Origin: Candidatus Onthomonas avicola
Lineage (GTDB): Bacteria > Bacillota > Clostridia > Oscillospirales > Oscillospiraceae
NCBI GenBank assembly: GCA_018710845.1
Contig: DVJB01000039.1
Span: 44,498 to 108,497, forward strand
Direction of reading: 5' to 3'
DNA: 64,000 nt
Below the pieces are notes generated by a model. The model was not told where the DNA came from and searched no databases. It saw nothing but the letters and a program-made list of their open reading frames with translations. The position numbers were made by a program, and so were the translations under genes. How positions within the stretch are numbered: position 1 is the stretch's first letter; every line of letters begins with the position of its first letter. This document shows positions 24,967 through 32,769 of the stretch, piece after piece.

Positions 24967-26330
24967 AGGCTGCACCTCCCTCTTGTGAGATAAATGCCGG
25001 TATTCGGGGCGATCAGCTCGCCCCTGTCCACCACGCGCGTGCCGCGCAGGAAGACGGTCTCCGCCCGGCCGCGCACCGCCACGCCCTCATAGGGCTCATA
25101 GTCGGCGGCGGAGTGATGGGTGCGCGCCGAGATCACGTCCTCGGCGTCCGGGTCCCAGAGAACGACGTCCGCATCGCTCCCCGGGGCGAGCACGCCCTTG
25201 CGGGGATAGAGCCCGTAAAGCCGCGCCGGGTTGGCCGCGAGGTGGCGCACCAGCTGCGGCATGGTGAGCCGCCCGGCGCACACGCCGTAGGTATACAGCA
25301 GCCGGACGCGCTCCTCCACGCCGGGCATGCCGCCGGGAATTTTGGTGAAGTCGCCCCGCCCGGCGTCCTTCTGCGCGAGGGTGAAGGAGCAGTGGTCCGT
25401 GGAGACGGTGTCGATCTCTCCGGCGGCGAGCGCCTGCCAGAGGGCGGCGCGGTCCGCGCCGGTGCGCAGCGGCGGGGAGCAGACATAGCGCGCGCCCTCG
25501 AAATCGGGCAGGGCGTAACGGCCCTCCTCCAGCAGGAGGTACTGCGGGCAGGTCTCCACATAGACCTTCTGCCCCGCAGCGCGGGCCCGGCGGATCTCCT
25601 CGAGCCCCTTGCGGGTGGACAAGTGGACCACCACCACCGGCACGTCCGCCAGCCGGGCGATGGCGAGCAGGCGGTGGATTGCCTCCGCCTCCGCCTCGTC
25701 CGGGCGGGAGAGGGGATGGCCCTCCGGGCCGGTGACGCCGCGGGCCTTGACGGAGGCGGTACAGGCGTCGATCAGGCCGCTGTTCTCGCAGTGAACCCCG
25801 ACGATGCCGCCGAGCGGCTTGAGGGCGGAGAGCACCTCGAAGATCTCCCGGTCGGTCACTTGGTTTGCGTAGGTCATATAGAGCTTGAAAGAGGTGACGC
25901 CATTGCGCACCGTCTCCGCCAGCTCATCGCGGACGTCCGGGCGCCACTCGGAGATGGCGAGGTGGAAGGCGTAGTCACAGCTGCTGCGCCCCGCCGCCTT
26001 GGCCTGCCAGTGGGAAAGCCCCTCGGCCAGCGTCTCGCCAAAGTCCTGGGTGGCGAAGTCCACCAGGCAGGTGGTGCCGCCGAGGATGGCGGCGCGGGTG
26101 CCGGTGGCAAAATCATCCGCCGTCACCGTGCCCGCCACCGGGAGGTCCATATGGGTGTGCGCGTCAATCAGGCCGGGGAGCACCAGCTTGCCGGCGGCGT
26201 CCACCACCTCGGCATCCGGCGCGTCCAGCCACTCGCCCACGGCGGCGATGCGCCCGTTTTCCAGCAGCAGGTCGGCAGTCTGCTCCCCGCTCTCCCAGAC
26301 CAGCGTGCCGCCGCGAATCAGTGTCTTCAT
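24963..26330 (-). CDS. hydA: Dihydropyrimidinase/D-hydantoinase-type amidohydrolase
   Basis: 455 aa cyclic amidohydrolase. Metal-binding H-x-H is in GLIDAHTHMDLP, the probable carboxylated lysine in SFKLYMTYANQ, further histidines in GVHCENSGL and VVVHLSTRKG, and the aspartate in STDHCSFT. It opens dihydropyrimidine or hydantoin rings; HyuA-type members sit in purine-catabolic selenium/molybdenum clusters. ATG 26330 is the first Met at the domain start and lies 25 nt after ssnA. Substrate among hydantoins, dihydropyrimidines or related ureides is not decided by sequence. Confidence 0.92.
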   Translation of the reverse strand: MKTLIRGGTLVWESGEQTADLLLENGRIAAVGEWLDAPDAEVVDAAGKLVLPGLIDAHTHMDLPVAGTVTADDFATGTRAAILGGTTCLVDFATQDFGETLAEGLSHWQAKAAGRSSCDYAFHLAISEWRPDVRDELAETVRNGVTSFKLYMTYANQVTDREIFEVLSALKPLGGIVGVHCENSGLIDACTASVKARGVTGPEGHPLSRPDEAEAEAIHRLLAIARLADVPVVVVHLSTRKGLEEIRRARAAGQKVYVETCPQYLLLEEGRYALPDFEGARYVCSPPLRTGADRAALWQALAAGEIDTVSTDHCSFTLAQKDAGRGDFTKIPGGMPGVEERVRLLYTYGVCAGRLTMPQLVRHLAANPARLYGLYPRKGVLAPGSDADVVLWDPDAEDVISARTHHSAADYEPYEGVAVRGRAETVFLRGTRVVDRGELIAPNTGIYLTRGRCSL

Positions 26331-26355
26331 GTTCCGATTCCCTCCTCTCCGGATA

Positions 26356-27687
26356 TCAGCCGTTGATGGACATCCAGAGCTGCCGGGCGCTCTCGCGGGC
26401 GTGGGCGCACAGTGCCTCCTCGTCACAGAAGGCGAGCTGCCGGTCCCGCATCAGAATCCGCCCGGCGCAGACGGTGTGGATCACGCTGCGGCCGCACATG
26501 CCGAAGAGGATATGACTGTTGCAGTTGGCCGCATCCATCGGAGTGATGGGGATATAGTCGGTGACGATGACGTCCGCCCCATAGCCCGGTTTCAGGGCGC
26601 CGAGCGGGGTGTCAAAATAGCGCGCGGCAATCTTGGCGTTGTTGGAAAACAGCATCTCCGGCACCTCGCCCCAGGCGGCGTTGGGGTCCTGGAGGTGGTG
26701 CTTGTGCAGGAGGTTGGCCGCCTTGTAGCTCTCGAGCATGTCGTGCGTGTAGCCGTCGGTTCCGAGCCCGGTCAGCACGCCTTTGTGGCAGAGGGCCATC
26801 GTCGGCGGGCAGCCGCAGGCGTTGCCCATATTGGACTCGGGGTTGTGGATCACCATGGTGTCCGTCTCGCGCAGGAGGTCCATCTCCTCCTCATTGATAT
26901 AGATGCAGTGGGCCGCAAGCGTCTGGGGACCGAGGATGCCTCGCGCGTGCAGCCGCTCGACCAGGCGTATCCCGTAGGTCTTCTGGCAGTGCTCCAGGTC
27001 GTAGGCCCCCTCGGCCACGTGGATGTGATAGCCCGCGCCGTCCGGCTTGTGTTCAGCCGCGAAGGCGAGCGTCTCGTCCGAGAGGGTGAAGGAGGCGTGC
27101 AGGCCCATCATGGCCGCCGTCATCCCGCTCCGGTCCGCCTGGGCATAGCGGAGGAAGCGCTCGTTTTCCAGCACCGCCTCGCGCGCCTTCTCCGCCCCGT
27201 CGCGGTCGGAGACCTCGTAGCACAGACAGCGGCGGATGCCGGTCTCTCGCCCGGCCTCCTCCAGGGCGAAGAGGCTGTCGGGAATGTGGAAATAGCTCGC
27301 GTGGTGGTCAAAGATGGTGGTGACCCCGTTTTTCACGCACTCAGCCATGGTCACCTGAGCGGACAGGCGGGTCTGCTCCAGCGTCAGGTGGCGGTCGATG
27401 TTCCACCACATGCCCTCCAGGATGTCCAGAAAGCCGCGCGGGGCATAGCCCTTTACCGAAAGGCCGCGGGCCATGGCGGAGTAGATGTGCTCGTGGACGT
27501 TGATCAGGCCGGGCATGATGACGCCGCCGCGCGCGTCGAGCACCTCGGCGTCCGGATGGCGCGCCCGCACCGTCTCCCATGCGCCGGCCTGGACAATCCG
27601 CCCGTCGGAGACCGCGACGCCTCCGCACTCGTAAAAGGGATGCTCTGGGTCTCTGGTAATCAATCTTCCGTTGCCGATGAGCAGCAT
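26356..27687 (-). CDS. ssnA: SsnA-type aminohydrolase
   Basis: 443 aa, close to the length of E. coli SsnA. Metal ligands: HEHIYSA in MPGLINVHEHIYSAMARGL, histidine in GYHIHVAEGAYD, LAAHCIYINEEEM and the aspartate in TGLGTDGYTHDM. SsnA belongs to the guanine/5-methylthioadenosine deaminase-like amidohydrolases and co-occurs with YgfK and HyuA in purine-degrading molybdenum hydroxylase loci. First gene of the operon, with AGGAGG upstream and a consensus-like promoter at 27735-27763. The exact substrate is unknown for the family. Confidence 0.9.
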   Translation of the reverse strand: MLLIGNGRLITRDPEHPFYECGGVAVSDGRIVQAGAWETVRARHPDAEVLDARGGVIMPGLINVHEHIYSAMARGLSVKGYAPRGFLDILEGMWWNIDRHLTLEQTRLSAQVTMAECVKNGVTTIFDHHASYFHIPDSLFALEEAGRETGIRRCLCYEVSDRDGAEKAREAVLENERFLRYAQADRSGMTAAMMGLHASFTLSDETLAFAAEHKPDGAGYHIHVAEGAYDLEHCQKTYGIRLVERLHARGILGPQTLAAHCIYINEEEMDLLRETDTMVIHNPESNMGNACGCPPTMALCHKGVLTGLGTDGYTHDMLESYKAANLLHKHHLQDPNAAWGEVPEMLFSNNAKIAARYFDTPLGALKPGYGADVIVTDYIPITPMDAANCNSHILFGMCGRSVIHTVCAGRILMRDRQLAFCDEEALCAHARESARQLWMSING

Positions 27688-27734
27688 AGCGCCCGCCTCC
27701 TGTTGATACAAAGTCTCTGTAAAAGGTTTTTCTT

Positions 27735-27763
27735 ATTCTACCACCCTTTTCCCCTATTTTCAA
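27735..27763 (-). promoter_or_regulatory. Sigma-A promoter of the ssnA-to-GNAT operon
   Basis: On the minus strand TTGAAA (27758-27763), 17 nt, TAGAAT (27735-27740). It lies about 50 nt upstream of ssnA and faces away from the regulator gene. Confidence 0.75.
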
Positions 27764-27805
27764 TCCGCTAATGTGATAAGGCGGGCGGCTCACAGCCCGG
27801 CGGGG

Positions 27806-27833
27806 TTGTTTTTTTTTCGGAATCTGGTATGAT
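27806..27833 (+). promoter_or_regulatory. Candidate promoter of the YheO-type regulator
   Basis: TTGTTT (27806-27811), 16 nt and TATGAT (27828-27833), in a T-rich tract just before the regulator gene. The -35 assignment is ambiguous within the T-run. Confidence 0.5.
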
Positions 27834-27869
27834 GAAAATAAAAAGCTTTGCTGTAAGGAGGCGGTTTCC

Positions 27870-28505
27870 ATGCCCACCCATCTGGAACTGCTCAAACAGG
27901 TTGCCCACGCCCTGGCCGTCCAATACGGTGCAAACACCGAGGTCGTGGTGCACGATCTGACCGACCGCGGCGGAGAGCCGGTGGTAGCGCATATTGAAAA
28001 CGGACACATCACCCACCGCGCCGCGGGAGACGGCCCGGCCCCGGTCGCCCTCGCCGCGCGCGGCAAGACGCGCGGGCAGCTCACCGACCGGCTCGGCTAC
28101 ACCACGCGGACGGCGGACGGGAAAATCCTGAAATCCTCCACCCTCTACTTTTGGGGCGAGGACGAGCAGGTGGACTACATCCTCTCCATCAACACTGATG
28201 TGACCGTCCTGATGGCGGCGGAAAACGCCATCCACTCCCTGATCGCGCCCGAGACGGAGCAGCGCCCCGCCCCCGATCGGCCGGCCACCAACGTAAACGA
28301 GCTGCTCGACCACCTGCTGGAGGAGTCGGTGCGGCTGGTGGGAAAGCCAGTCCCGCTGATGACCAAGGAGGACAAGGTGAAGGCAATCCGCTTCCTCAAC
28401 AACTCCGGCGCACTGCTCATCACCAAGTCGGGCAACAAGATCAGCCAGTATTTCGGCATCAGCAAGTACACCCTCTATAGCTATATTGAGGAGGGAAATG
28501 ACTGA
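27870..28505 (+). CDS. YheO-like PAS / DauR-type transcriptional regulator
   Basis: 211 aa. An N-terminal YheO-like PAS domain (about 1-115; ANTEVVVHDLTDRGGEPVVA, GKILKSSTLYFWGEDEQVDY) and a C-terminal helix-turn-helix (about 160-208; DKVKAIRFLNNSGALLITKS, ISQYFGISKYTLYSYIEE) match the DauR family. Strong AAGGAGG site before the ATG. It is transcribed divergently from the ssnA operon across a 182-nt gap, so it is the natural candidate regulator of purine/hydantoin catabolism. The small-molecule signal is unknown. Confidence 0.88.
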   Translation: MPTHLELLKQVAHALAVQYGANTEVVVHDLTDRGGEPVVAHIENGHITHRAAGDGPAPVALAARGKTRGQLTDRLGYTTRTADGKILKSSTLYFWGEDEQVDYILSINTDVTVLMAAENAIHSLIAPETEQRPAPDRPATNVNELLDHLLEESVRLVGKPVPLMTKEDKVKAIRFLNNSGALLITKSGNKISQYFGISKYTLYSYIEEGND

Positions 28506-28545
28506 TTTTCGGCAAAAACAGGCATCTGCACGTTGTCCCTGTGTC

Positions 28546-28596
28546 TAGACCGGCGTCCCGGCGCAACAGCCGGAACGCCGGTCTACACATTTTTTG
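28546..28596 (+). terminator. Intrinsic terminator of the YheO-type regulator
   Basis: An 11-bp stem, TAGACCGGCGT (28546-28556) with ACGCCGGTCTA (28575-28585), plus an inner GGC/GCC pairing, then CACATTTTTTG. Confidence 0.9.
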
Positions 28597-28604
28597 CTCT
28601 GAGC

Positions 28605-28633
28605 TGTAACCTTTTGGCCGCCGGTGGCTCTAA
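28605..28633 (+). promoter_or_regulatory. Possible ECF-type promoter of the second sigma/anti-sigma operon
   Basis: TGTAAC (28605-28610), 17 nt and CTCTAA precede the sigma gene by about 35 nt. TGTAAC resembles the -35 used by Bacillus sigma-X/M/W factors, so autoregulation is possible; the -10 half is weak. Confidence 0.3.
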
Positions 28634-28669
28634 CCGACAGAGAGAACGGATGAGAGGGGGCGAGCGCCG

Positions 28670-29176
28670 GTGGAGCGGTTTGAGGACGTGTTTCAGCTCT
28701 ACGCCCAGCCGGTCTATCGCTTTCTGCTCAAGCTGACGGGCAACGGCGACTGGGCGGAGGAGCTGACGCAGGAGACCTTCTACCAGGCCTTCCTGCACAT
28801 CGGCTCCTTCCGGGGAGATGGGAATCTCTACACCTGGCTGTGCCAGATCGGGAAAAACGCCTGGCGGCGGGAGTTGCGGCGCAGGCGGCGCTTTTCCGAC
28901 CAGCAGCCGCCGGAGATATCCTCCGGGCGGCACGAGCCGGAGCGTCAGGCCATCGTCCGGGCACAGGCGGAGGCCATCCTGACGGCGATCGAGGCCCTTC
29001 CGGCGCGCTACGCCGAGGTGCTCACCCTGCGCCTGCTGGGAGAGCGGAGCGTGCGGGAGACCGCCCAAATGCTCGGGCAGACGGAGAACTGGGTGAAGGT
29101 GACCTATTTCCGGGGAAAAGAAAAACTGATGCGGCGACTGGAGGAATTGGGATGGAACGAGATTGCGCCCTTGTGA
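28670..29176 (+). CDS. ECF-type RNA polymerase sigma factor
   Basis: 168 aa group 4 sigma factor. Region 2: VYRFLLKLTGNGDWAEELTQ and ETFYQAFLHIGSFRGDGN with LYTWLCQIGKNAWRRELRRR; region 4: RYAEVLTLRLLGERSVRETA and QMLGQTENWVKVTYFRGKEK. GTG start with GAGAGGGGG upstream. It overlaps the zf-HC2 anti-sigma gene by 25 nt, the classic coupled arrangement. Not closely similar to the sigma factor at 5619, so the two respond to different cues. Confidence 0.92.
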   Translation: MERFEDVFQLYAQPVYRFLLKLTGNGDWAEELTQETFYQAFLHIGSFRGDGNLYTWLCQIGKNAWRRELRRRRRFSDQQPPEISSGRHEPERQAIVRAQAEAILTAIEALPARYAEVLTLRLLGERSVRETAQMLGQTENWVKVTYFRGKEKLMRRLEELGWNEIAPL

Positions 29177-30393
29177 GCGATCTGCTCACGCTGTACATTG
29201 AAGACCTCTGTTCTGAGGAGACACGGCACTTTGTCGAGGGGCATCTGGCCGCCTGCCCCGACTGCCGGGCAAGGTACGAGAGGATGGCCGCGCCGGTGGC
29301 GGCGGAGCTCTCCTCCGCCGCAGGGGAGACGAGGATGCCGCAGGCGAAACCCGCCCCAACCCTGCGCGCCGGCCGAGTGCTGCGGCGGGTGCGGCGGCGG
29401 TGGTGGGTCAGCCTGCTCTCTGTCCTGCTCATCCTCCCGCTCGCGGCGCTCTCGGTGGGCGAGGTGCGCGGGGTGGGGCTCTCCTGGTCCGCCATCCCCA
29501 TCCTCTATCGCGCGAACGCCTTTGTGGACGCCCTGGGCGAGCTGGACGCGGAGGCGGCTTACGCGCTGGTGGACGTGGAGGGGGTCTACGAGGAATACAC
29601 CACCGCGGAGAACACCGGCCTGGCGGACTTCGGCCTGGACGGCTACCGCTACGCCGAGATCGGGGAGGAGCCCTGCTATCTCCGCGGCGAGGCCTGGGCA
29701 CTCTACGAAGCGGCCGGTACGGAGGAGAATGGCGCGCTCCGTTTCTGGGTGGACTACTTCTCTTCCAAGTCCTCCGCCTGGGATGACGCCATCCTCCTCC
29801 CTGCCACAGCTTACGCCCTGCTGGCAGACTACTACGAGGCCCACCCGGAGGCGGAGGCAGACCTGCCGGGCTACCTTCTCTCCGACTTCGCGCCGGTGTC
29901 GGAGGCATGGCCGGACTACTACTGCCTGCCCAGTCTGGACATTGCAGAGGACCTGGTGAGTGCTGCCAACGTCTTCGACCTGCTGCCGGAGGCGGTCTAC
30001 CTCGCCGCCGTGGAGCAGGCCGAGACGTCGATCGCGGAGGATGAGGCCACTGAGCAGGCCTACCGTGACCTGAGCTGGGCGGTATTTGACGAGCTGAGTT
30101 GGGAGCGCTTTTCCGGCACCTGGGAGGCGCTGGAGGAAGAGGGCCTGGAGGTGACCGACTGCCGCCTGACGGAGGTCTATCGGTTGGACAATACCTGGAC
30201 CGTGCGCTACCTCGCCCAGGTGACCTACGGCGGGGAGAGCGGGGCCTTCTGGCTGGAGATCATCCTCTCCCCTGACGGGGTGACCGGCGGCGGCTTTCGG
30301 GGCGCGTATCCGGACACGGGGACGGAGTCTGAGCTGGAATACCAGCTCAGTTGGATCTACCTCGTGCCGCTGTACTACCTCCCGATGGAATAA
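29152..30393 (+). CDS. Zinc-finger (zf-HC2) anti-sigma factor with large extracellular domain
   Basis: 413 aa. The N-terminal zinc anti-sigma domain shows the H-x3-C-x2-C motif in EGHLAACPDCRARY. One membrane helix follows (about 82-102; VSLLSVLLILPLAALSVGEV), then a roughly 300-residue acidic extracytoplasmic domain rich in Tyr, Trp and Glu that I do not recognise. ATG at 29152 has GGAGGAATT upstream and overlaps the sigma gene by 25 nt. It likely sequesters the sigma factor and releases it through a redox, zinc or proteolytic signal. Confidence 0.85.
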   Translation: MERDCALVSDLLTLYIEDLCSEETRHFVEGHLAACPDCRARYERMAAPVAAELSSAAGETRMPQAKPAPTLRAGRVLRRVRRRWWVSLLSVLLILPLAALSVGEVRGVGLSWSAIPILYRANAFVDALGELDAEAAYALVDVEGVYEEYTTAENTGLADFGLDGYRYAEIGEEPCYLRGEAWALYEAAGTEENGALRFWVDYFSSKSSAWDDAILLPATAYALLADYYEAHPEAEADLPGYLLSDFAPVSEAWPDYYCLPSLDIAEDLVSAANVFDLLPEAVYLAAVEQAETSIAEDEATEQAYRDLSWAVFDELSWERFSGTWEALEEEGLEVTDCRLTEVYRLDNTWTVRYLAQVTYGGESGAFWLEIILSPDGVTGGGFRGAYPDTGTESELEYQLSWIYLVPLYYLPME

Positions 30394-30405
30394 GGCAGCG
30401 CGGCG

Positions 30406-31383
30406 ATGAAACAGCGGGACTGCCATCTGTGCAACGCCAAGGCGCTGCTCATCCTTTGCGTCGTGCTCGGTCACGCGCTGGAACGGGATCTGATCTGGAG
30501 CACCCCGGCGGCGGCACTGTACCGGGCGCTCTACCTCTTTCACATGCCGCTGTTTGCCTTTCTCTCCGGAATGGGGGTGAAGACACCGAGCGCCTGCCTG
30601 CGCCAGGCGGGGCGAATGCTGCGGCTCTATCTCCTCGCGCAGGGGCTCTGCGTCCTGGTTGCGCTGGCCTGGCGGCGGGAGCTGGCTGGGGCGCTGCTCA
30701 CTATGCCGGTGTGGATCTTGTGGTATCCGCTCAGCCTGGCGAGCTGGTGCGCACTTGCGGCCGGGGTGGAGCGGCTGACGAAGCGTTTCGGGCATGCCGG
30801 TGGGACACGGGTCGCCCTCTTCCTGTTCACCCTTGCTATGGGGCTGGCTGTGGGGGACTGGAACGCCGTCGGACGGCCGTGGTCCCTCTCGCGGACGCTG
30901 GTCTTCTTTCCCTGCTTCCTCGCCGGCCGGTTCTGGGGCCGGCAGTGGATGACCAGTCTGGCGCGGCTGCGCGGGCGGAAGCTGCCCCTCTGCGCCGCAG
31001 CGCTGACGGCCTCCTGGCTCTGCTGGCGGGCGCTGTCAGGCGTGGAGATCCGCTTCCTCTATCAGGCGGACAGCTACGCCGCCCTCTCCCTATCGCTGGT
31101 AGAGGGCATCCAGCTGCGCCTGCTGTGTTATCTCGGTGCGGCGGCGTTCTCGGTCCTCTTTCTCTCCCTCTGCCCGAGCAAGCACGTCTTCTTCACCCCG
31201 CTGGGGAACGACACCCTGCCGGTCTTTCTCTGCCACCCGGCCTTCACCGCCCTGCTCCGATATCTGCCCTATCCTGTCACGCTGGCAATACCGGCGGCGG
31301 CGCTGTGCGCCGCGACGGCCGTCGGCGTGATCTATCTCGTCGGGCGGTGGTCTCAGCCGCTGGTCCGGTATCAGGAATCATAG
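30406..31383 (+). CDS. Acyltransferase family 3 membrane protein
   Basis: 325 aa with about ten hydrophobic segments. The N-terminus CNAKALLILCVVLGHALERD carries the conserved membrane-embedded histidine of acyltransferase-3 proteins, and YLFHMPLFAFLSGMGVK is a family hallmark. Such enzymes O-acetylate surface glycans or peptidoglycan. It follows the anti-sigma gene by 12 nt and is probably in the sigma operon, which fits an envelope-modifying stress response. The acceptor is unknown. Confidence 0.85.
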   Translation: MKQRDCHLCNAKALLILCVVLGHALERDLIWSTPAAALYRALYLFHMPLFAFLSGMGVKTPSACLRQAGRMLRLYLLAQGLCVLVALAWRRELAGALLTMPVWILWYPLSLASWCALAAGVERLTKRFGHAGGTRVALFLFTLAMGLAVGDWNAVGRPWSLSRTLVFFPCFLAGRFWGRQWMTSLARLRGRKLPLCAAALTASWLCWRALSGVEIRFLYQADSYAALSLSLVEGIQLRLLCYLGAAAFSVLFLSLCPSKHVFFTPLGNDTLPVFLCHPAFTALLRYLPYPVTLAIPAAALCAATAVGVIYLVGRWSQPLVRYQES

Positions 31384-31437
31384 AAAACGCCCCGCCTGTC
31401 AGACCGCATCTCCTGCGGCCCGGCAGACGGGGCGTAT
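31383..31437. terminator. Convergent intrinsic terminator (best for the minus strand)
   Basis: CGCCCCG (31388-31394) pairs with CGGGGCG (31428-31434), extended by CTG/CAG and inner pairing. On the minus strand it is followed by TTTTC, ending pdxT; the plus-strand tract is weak. Confidence 0.65.
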
Positions 31438-31442
31438 CGTCT

Positions 31443-32021
31443 TCAGCTCTCTGACCGGCGGCGCCAGCCGTCCACCATGATCTTGAAATAGTGGTGGACG
31501 GAGGTATCCGTCGTCAGCTCGGGGTGAAAGGAAGTCACCAGCTGGTTGCGGCAGCGCGCGGCCGTGACCTCGCCGCGGGTCAGGGAGAGAATCTCCACCT
31601 CCGGATCCATGTCGGTGATGATGGGGGCGTTGACGAAGCGCATCGGGATGCTGCGCAGGGCGGCAAAGGCGCCGTTGGTCTGGAACGAGGGGAGCTGGCG
31701 GCGGCGCACGGTGATCGGCATGGTGCCCAGATAATAGGGCACGTCGGCGTTCTCCAGCTGCCGGGCCATCAGAATCATGCCGGAGCAGGTGCCCAGCACC
31801 GGCATCCCCTCGTGAATCAGGGCGCGGACCGGCTCCATAAGGCCGCGCTGGCACATCCGCCTGCTCTGGAGACTGCTGTCTCCTCCGGGAAGGATGAGCC
31901 CGTCAAAGGGTCGCTTCAGCCCCTCCTGGTCCTCCAGAGGGAAAGACTCGATCCCGAGCCGGGACAGCAGGTTCTGGTGCTCCCGGACGGCGCCCTGTAC
32001 GGCGACGACTGCTATCATCAT
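31443..32021 (-). CDS. pdxT: PdxT-like glutaminase subunit of PLP synthase
   Basis: 192 aa. The class I glutaminase triad is visible: nucleophile cysteine in VLGTCSGMILMA and His-Glu in VTSFHPELTTD. The N-terminus VAVVAVQGAVREHQNLLSRL matches PdxT. PdxT supplies ammonia to PdxS for pyridoxal phosphate synthesis. Deviations: ILPGGDSSLQSRRM instead of the usual PGGES-T, and no pdxS in the window, whereas pdxS-pdxT are normally adjacent. It could serve a distant PdxS or another acceptor. Confidence 0.82.
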   Translation of the reverse strand: MMIAVVAVQGAVREHQNLLSRLGIESFPLEDQEGLKRPFDGLILPGGDSSLQSRRMCQRGLMEPVRALIHEGMPVLGTCSGMILMARQLENADVPYYLGTMPITVRRRQLPSFQTNGAFAALRSIPMRFVNAPIITDMDPEVEILSLTRGEVTAARCRNQLVTSFHPELTTDTSVHHYFKIMVDGWRRRSES

Positions 32022-32053
32022 GGCGATCTTCCTCCTACTGTGTCTGGCATGCC

Positions 32054-32566
32054 TCAGCGCCGCAGCAGCGCCCGGCGCTCCCGGTGGTCCGGCAAAACCG
32101 AGGCCACCAGCGCGTGAAACTGCGGTCCATGGTTTTTATGGCGGATATGGGCCAGCTCATGGACCACGACGTAGTCAATGGCCTTCTCCGGATAGTCCAT
32201 CAGCCGCCAGGAAAAGCACAGCCGGTTCTTCGGGGAGCAGGAGCCGAAGCGGGTCCTCGCCCCGGTGATGGTGATGCCGGTGGGATATAATCCCATCTCG
32301 GCGGCATAATGGGCCACCTTTCCGGGCAAAATTTCCTTGGCGCGGCGGATCAGCGCCTCCGCCTGCTCCGGCGACGGCTCCGGATGGCGCTCTTGGCGGG
32401 CGCGGGCCTCCTCCATGTGGCGCGCGAGCCAGTCGCGGTGCCGCTCTAGGAACCGGCTGATCTCCTCCTCCGGCATGCCGAGCGGCGCGCGGATCAGGAC
32501 GCTCAGGTCCCGCTGAATCTCCAGCGAGACGGTGCGGCGTCTGGAACGAATCACCCGGACCTCCAT
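32054..32566 (-). CDS. YgjP-like zinc metallopeptidase (M48/DUF45)
   Basis: 170 aa. The zinc motif is HELAHIRHKNHGPQFH (H-E-x-x-H with a third histidine), preceded by TRFGSCSPKNRLCFSWRLMD, which is diagnostic of the YgjP/DUF45 family. N-terminal RSRRRTVSLEIQRDLSVLIR is also conserved. Physiological substrates of this family are not established; it is a small soluble peptidase. It lies 32 nt upstream of pdxT on the same strand and may share its transcript. Confidence 0.87.
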   Translation of the reverse strand: MEVRVIRSRRRTVSLEIQRDLSVLIRAPLGMPEEEISRFLERHRDWLARHMEEARARQERHPEPSPEQAEALIRRAKEILPGKVAHYAAEMGLYPTGITITGARTRFGSCSPKNRLCFSWRLMDYPEKAIDYVVVHELAHIRHKNHGPQFHALVASVLPDHRERRALLRR

Positions 32567-32680
32567 CTGGCATCCTCCTCCCGTTTCTCTGTCCTATTAT
32601 GAGCGGTCAGCACACAAATTGCAAGGGTGAGCGTTGAAAAATGCAGGCTCCCTTTTATGGGGAATCTTTCCAAAAAGTGC

Positions 32681-32709
32681 TTGACAGGACAAGGAGAGGC
32701 TGATATACT
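32681..32709 (+). promoter_or_regulatory. Sigma-A promoter of the rubredoxin-rubrerythrin operon
   Basis: TTGACA (32681-32686), exactly 17 nt, TATACT (32704-32709). The predicted transcription start falls within the PerR-like palindrome that follows. Confidence 0.9.
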
Positions 32710-32713
32710 GATT

Positions 32714-32728
32714 TTAGAATCATTCTAA
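32714..32728 (+). promoter_or_regulatory. PerR-like operator
   Basis: TTAGAATCATTCTAA is a perfect 7-1-7 palindrome that differs from the PerR consensus TTATAATNATTATAA by one symmetric pair of changes. It covers the predicted +1, where repressor binding would block initiation. The downstream genes are peroxide-defence proteins, the expected regulon. Confidence 0.8.
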
Positions 32729-32769
32729 TTCCCTGCACCGCCAGTCAGCGGTCAGAAAGGAGGCGCCCC

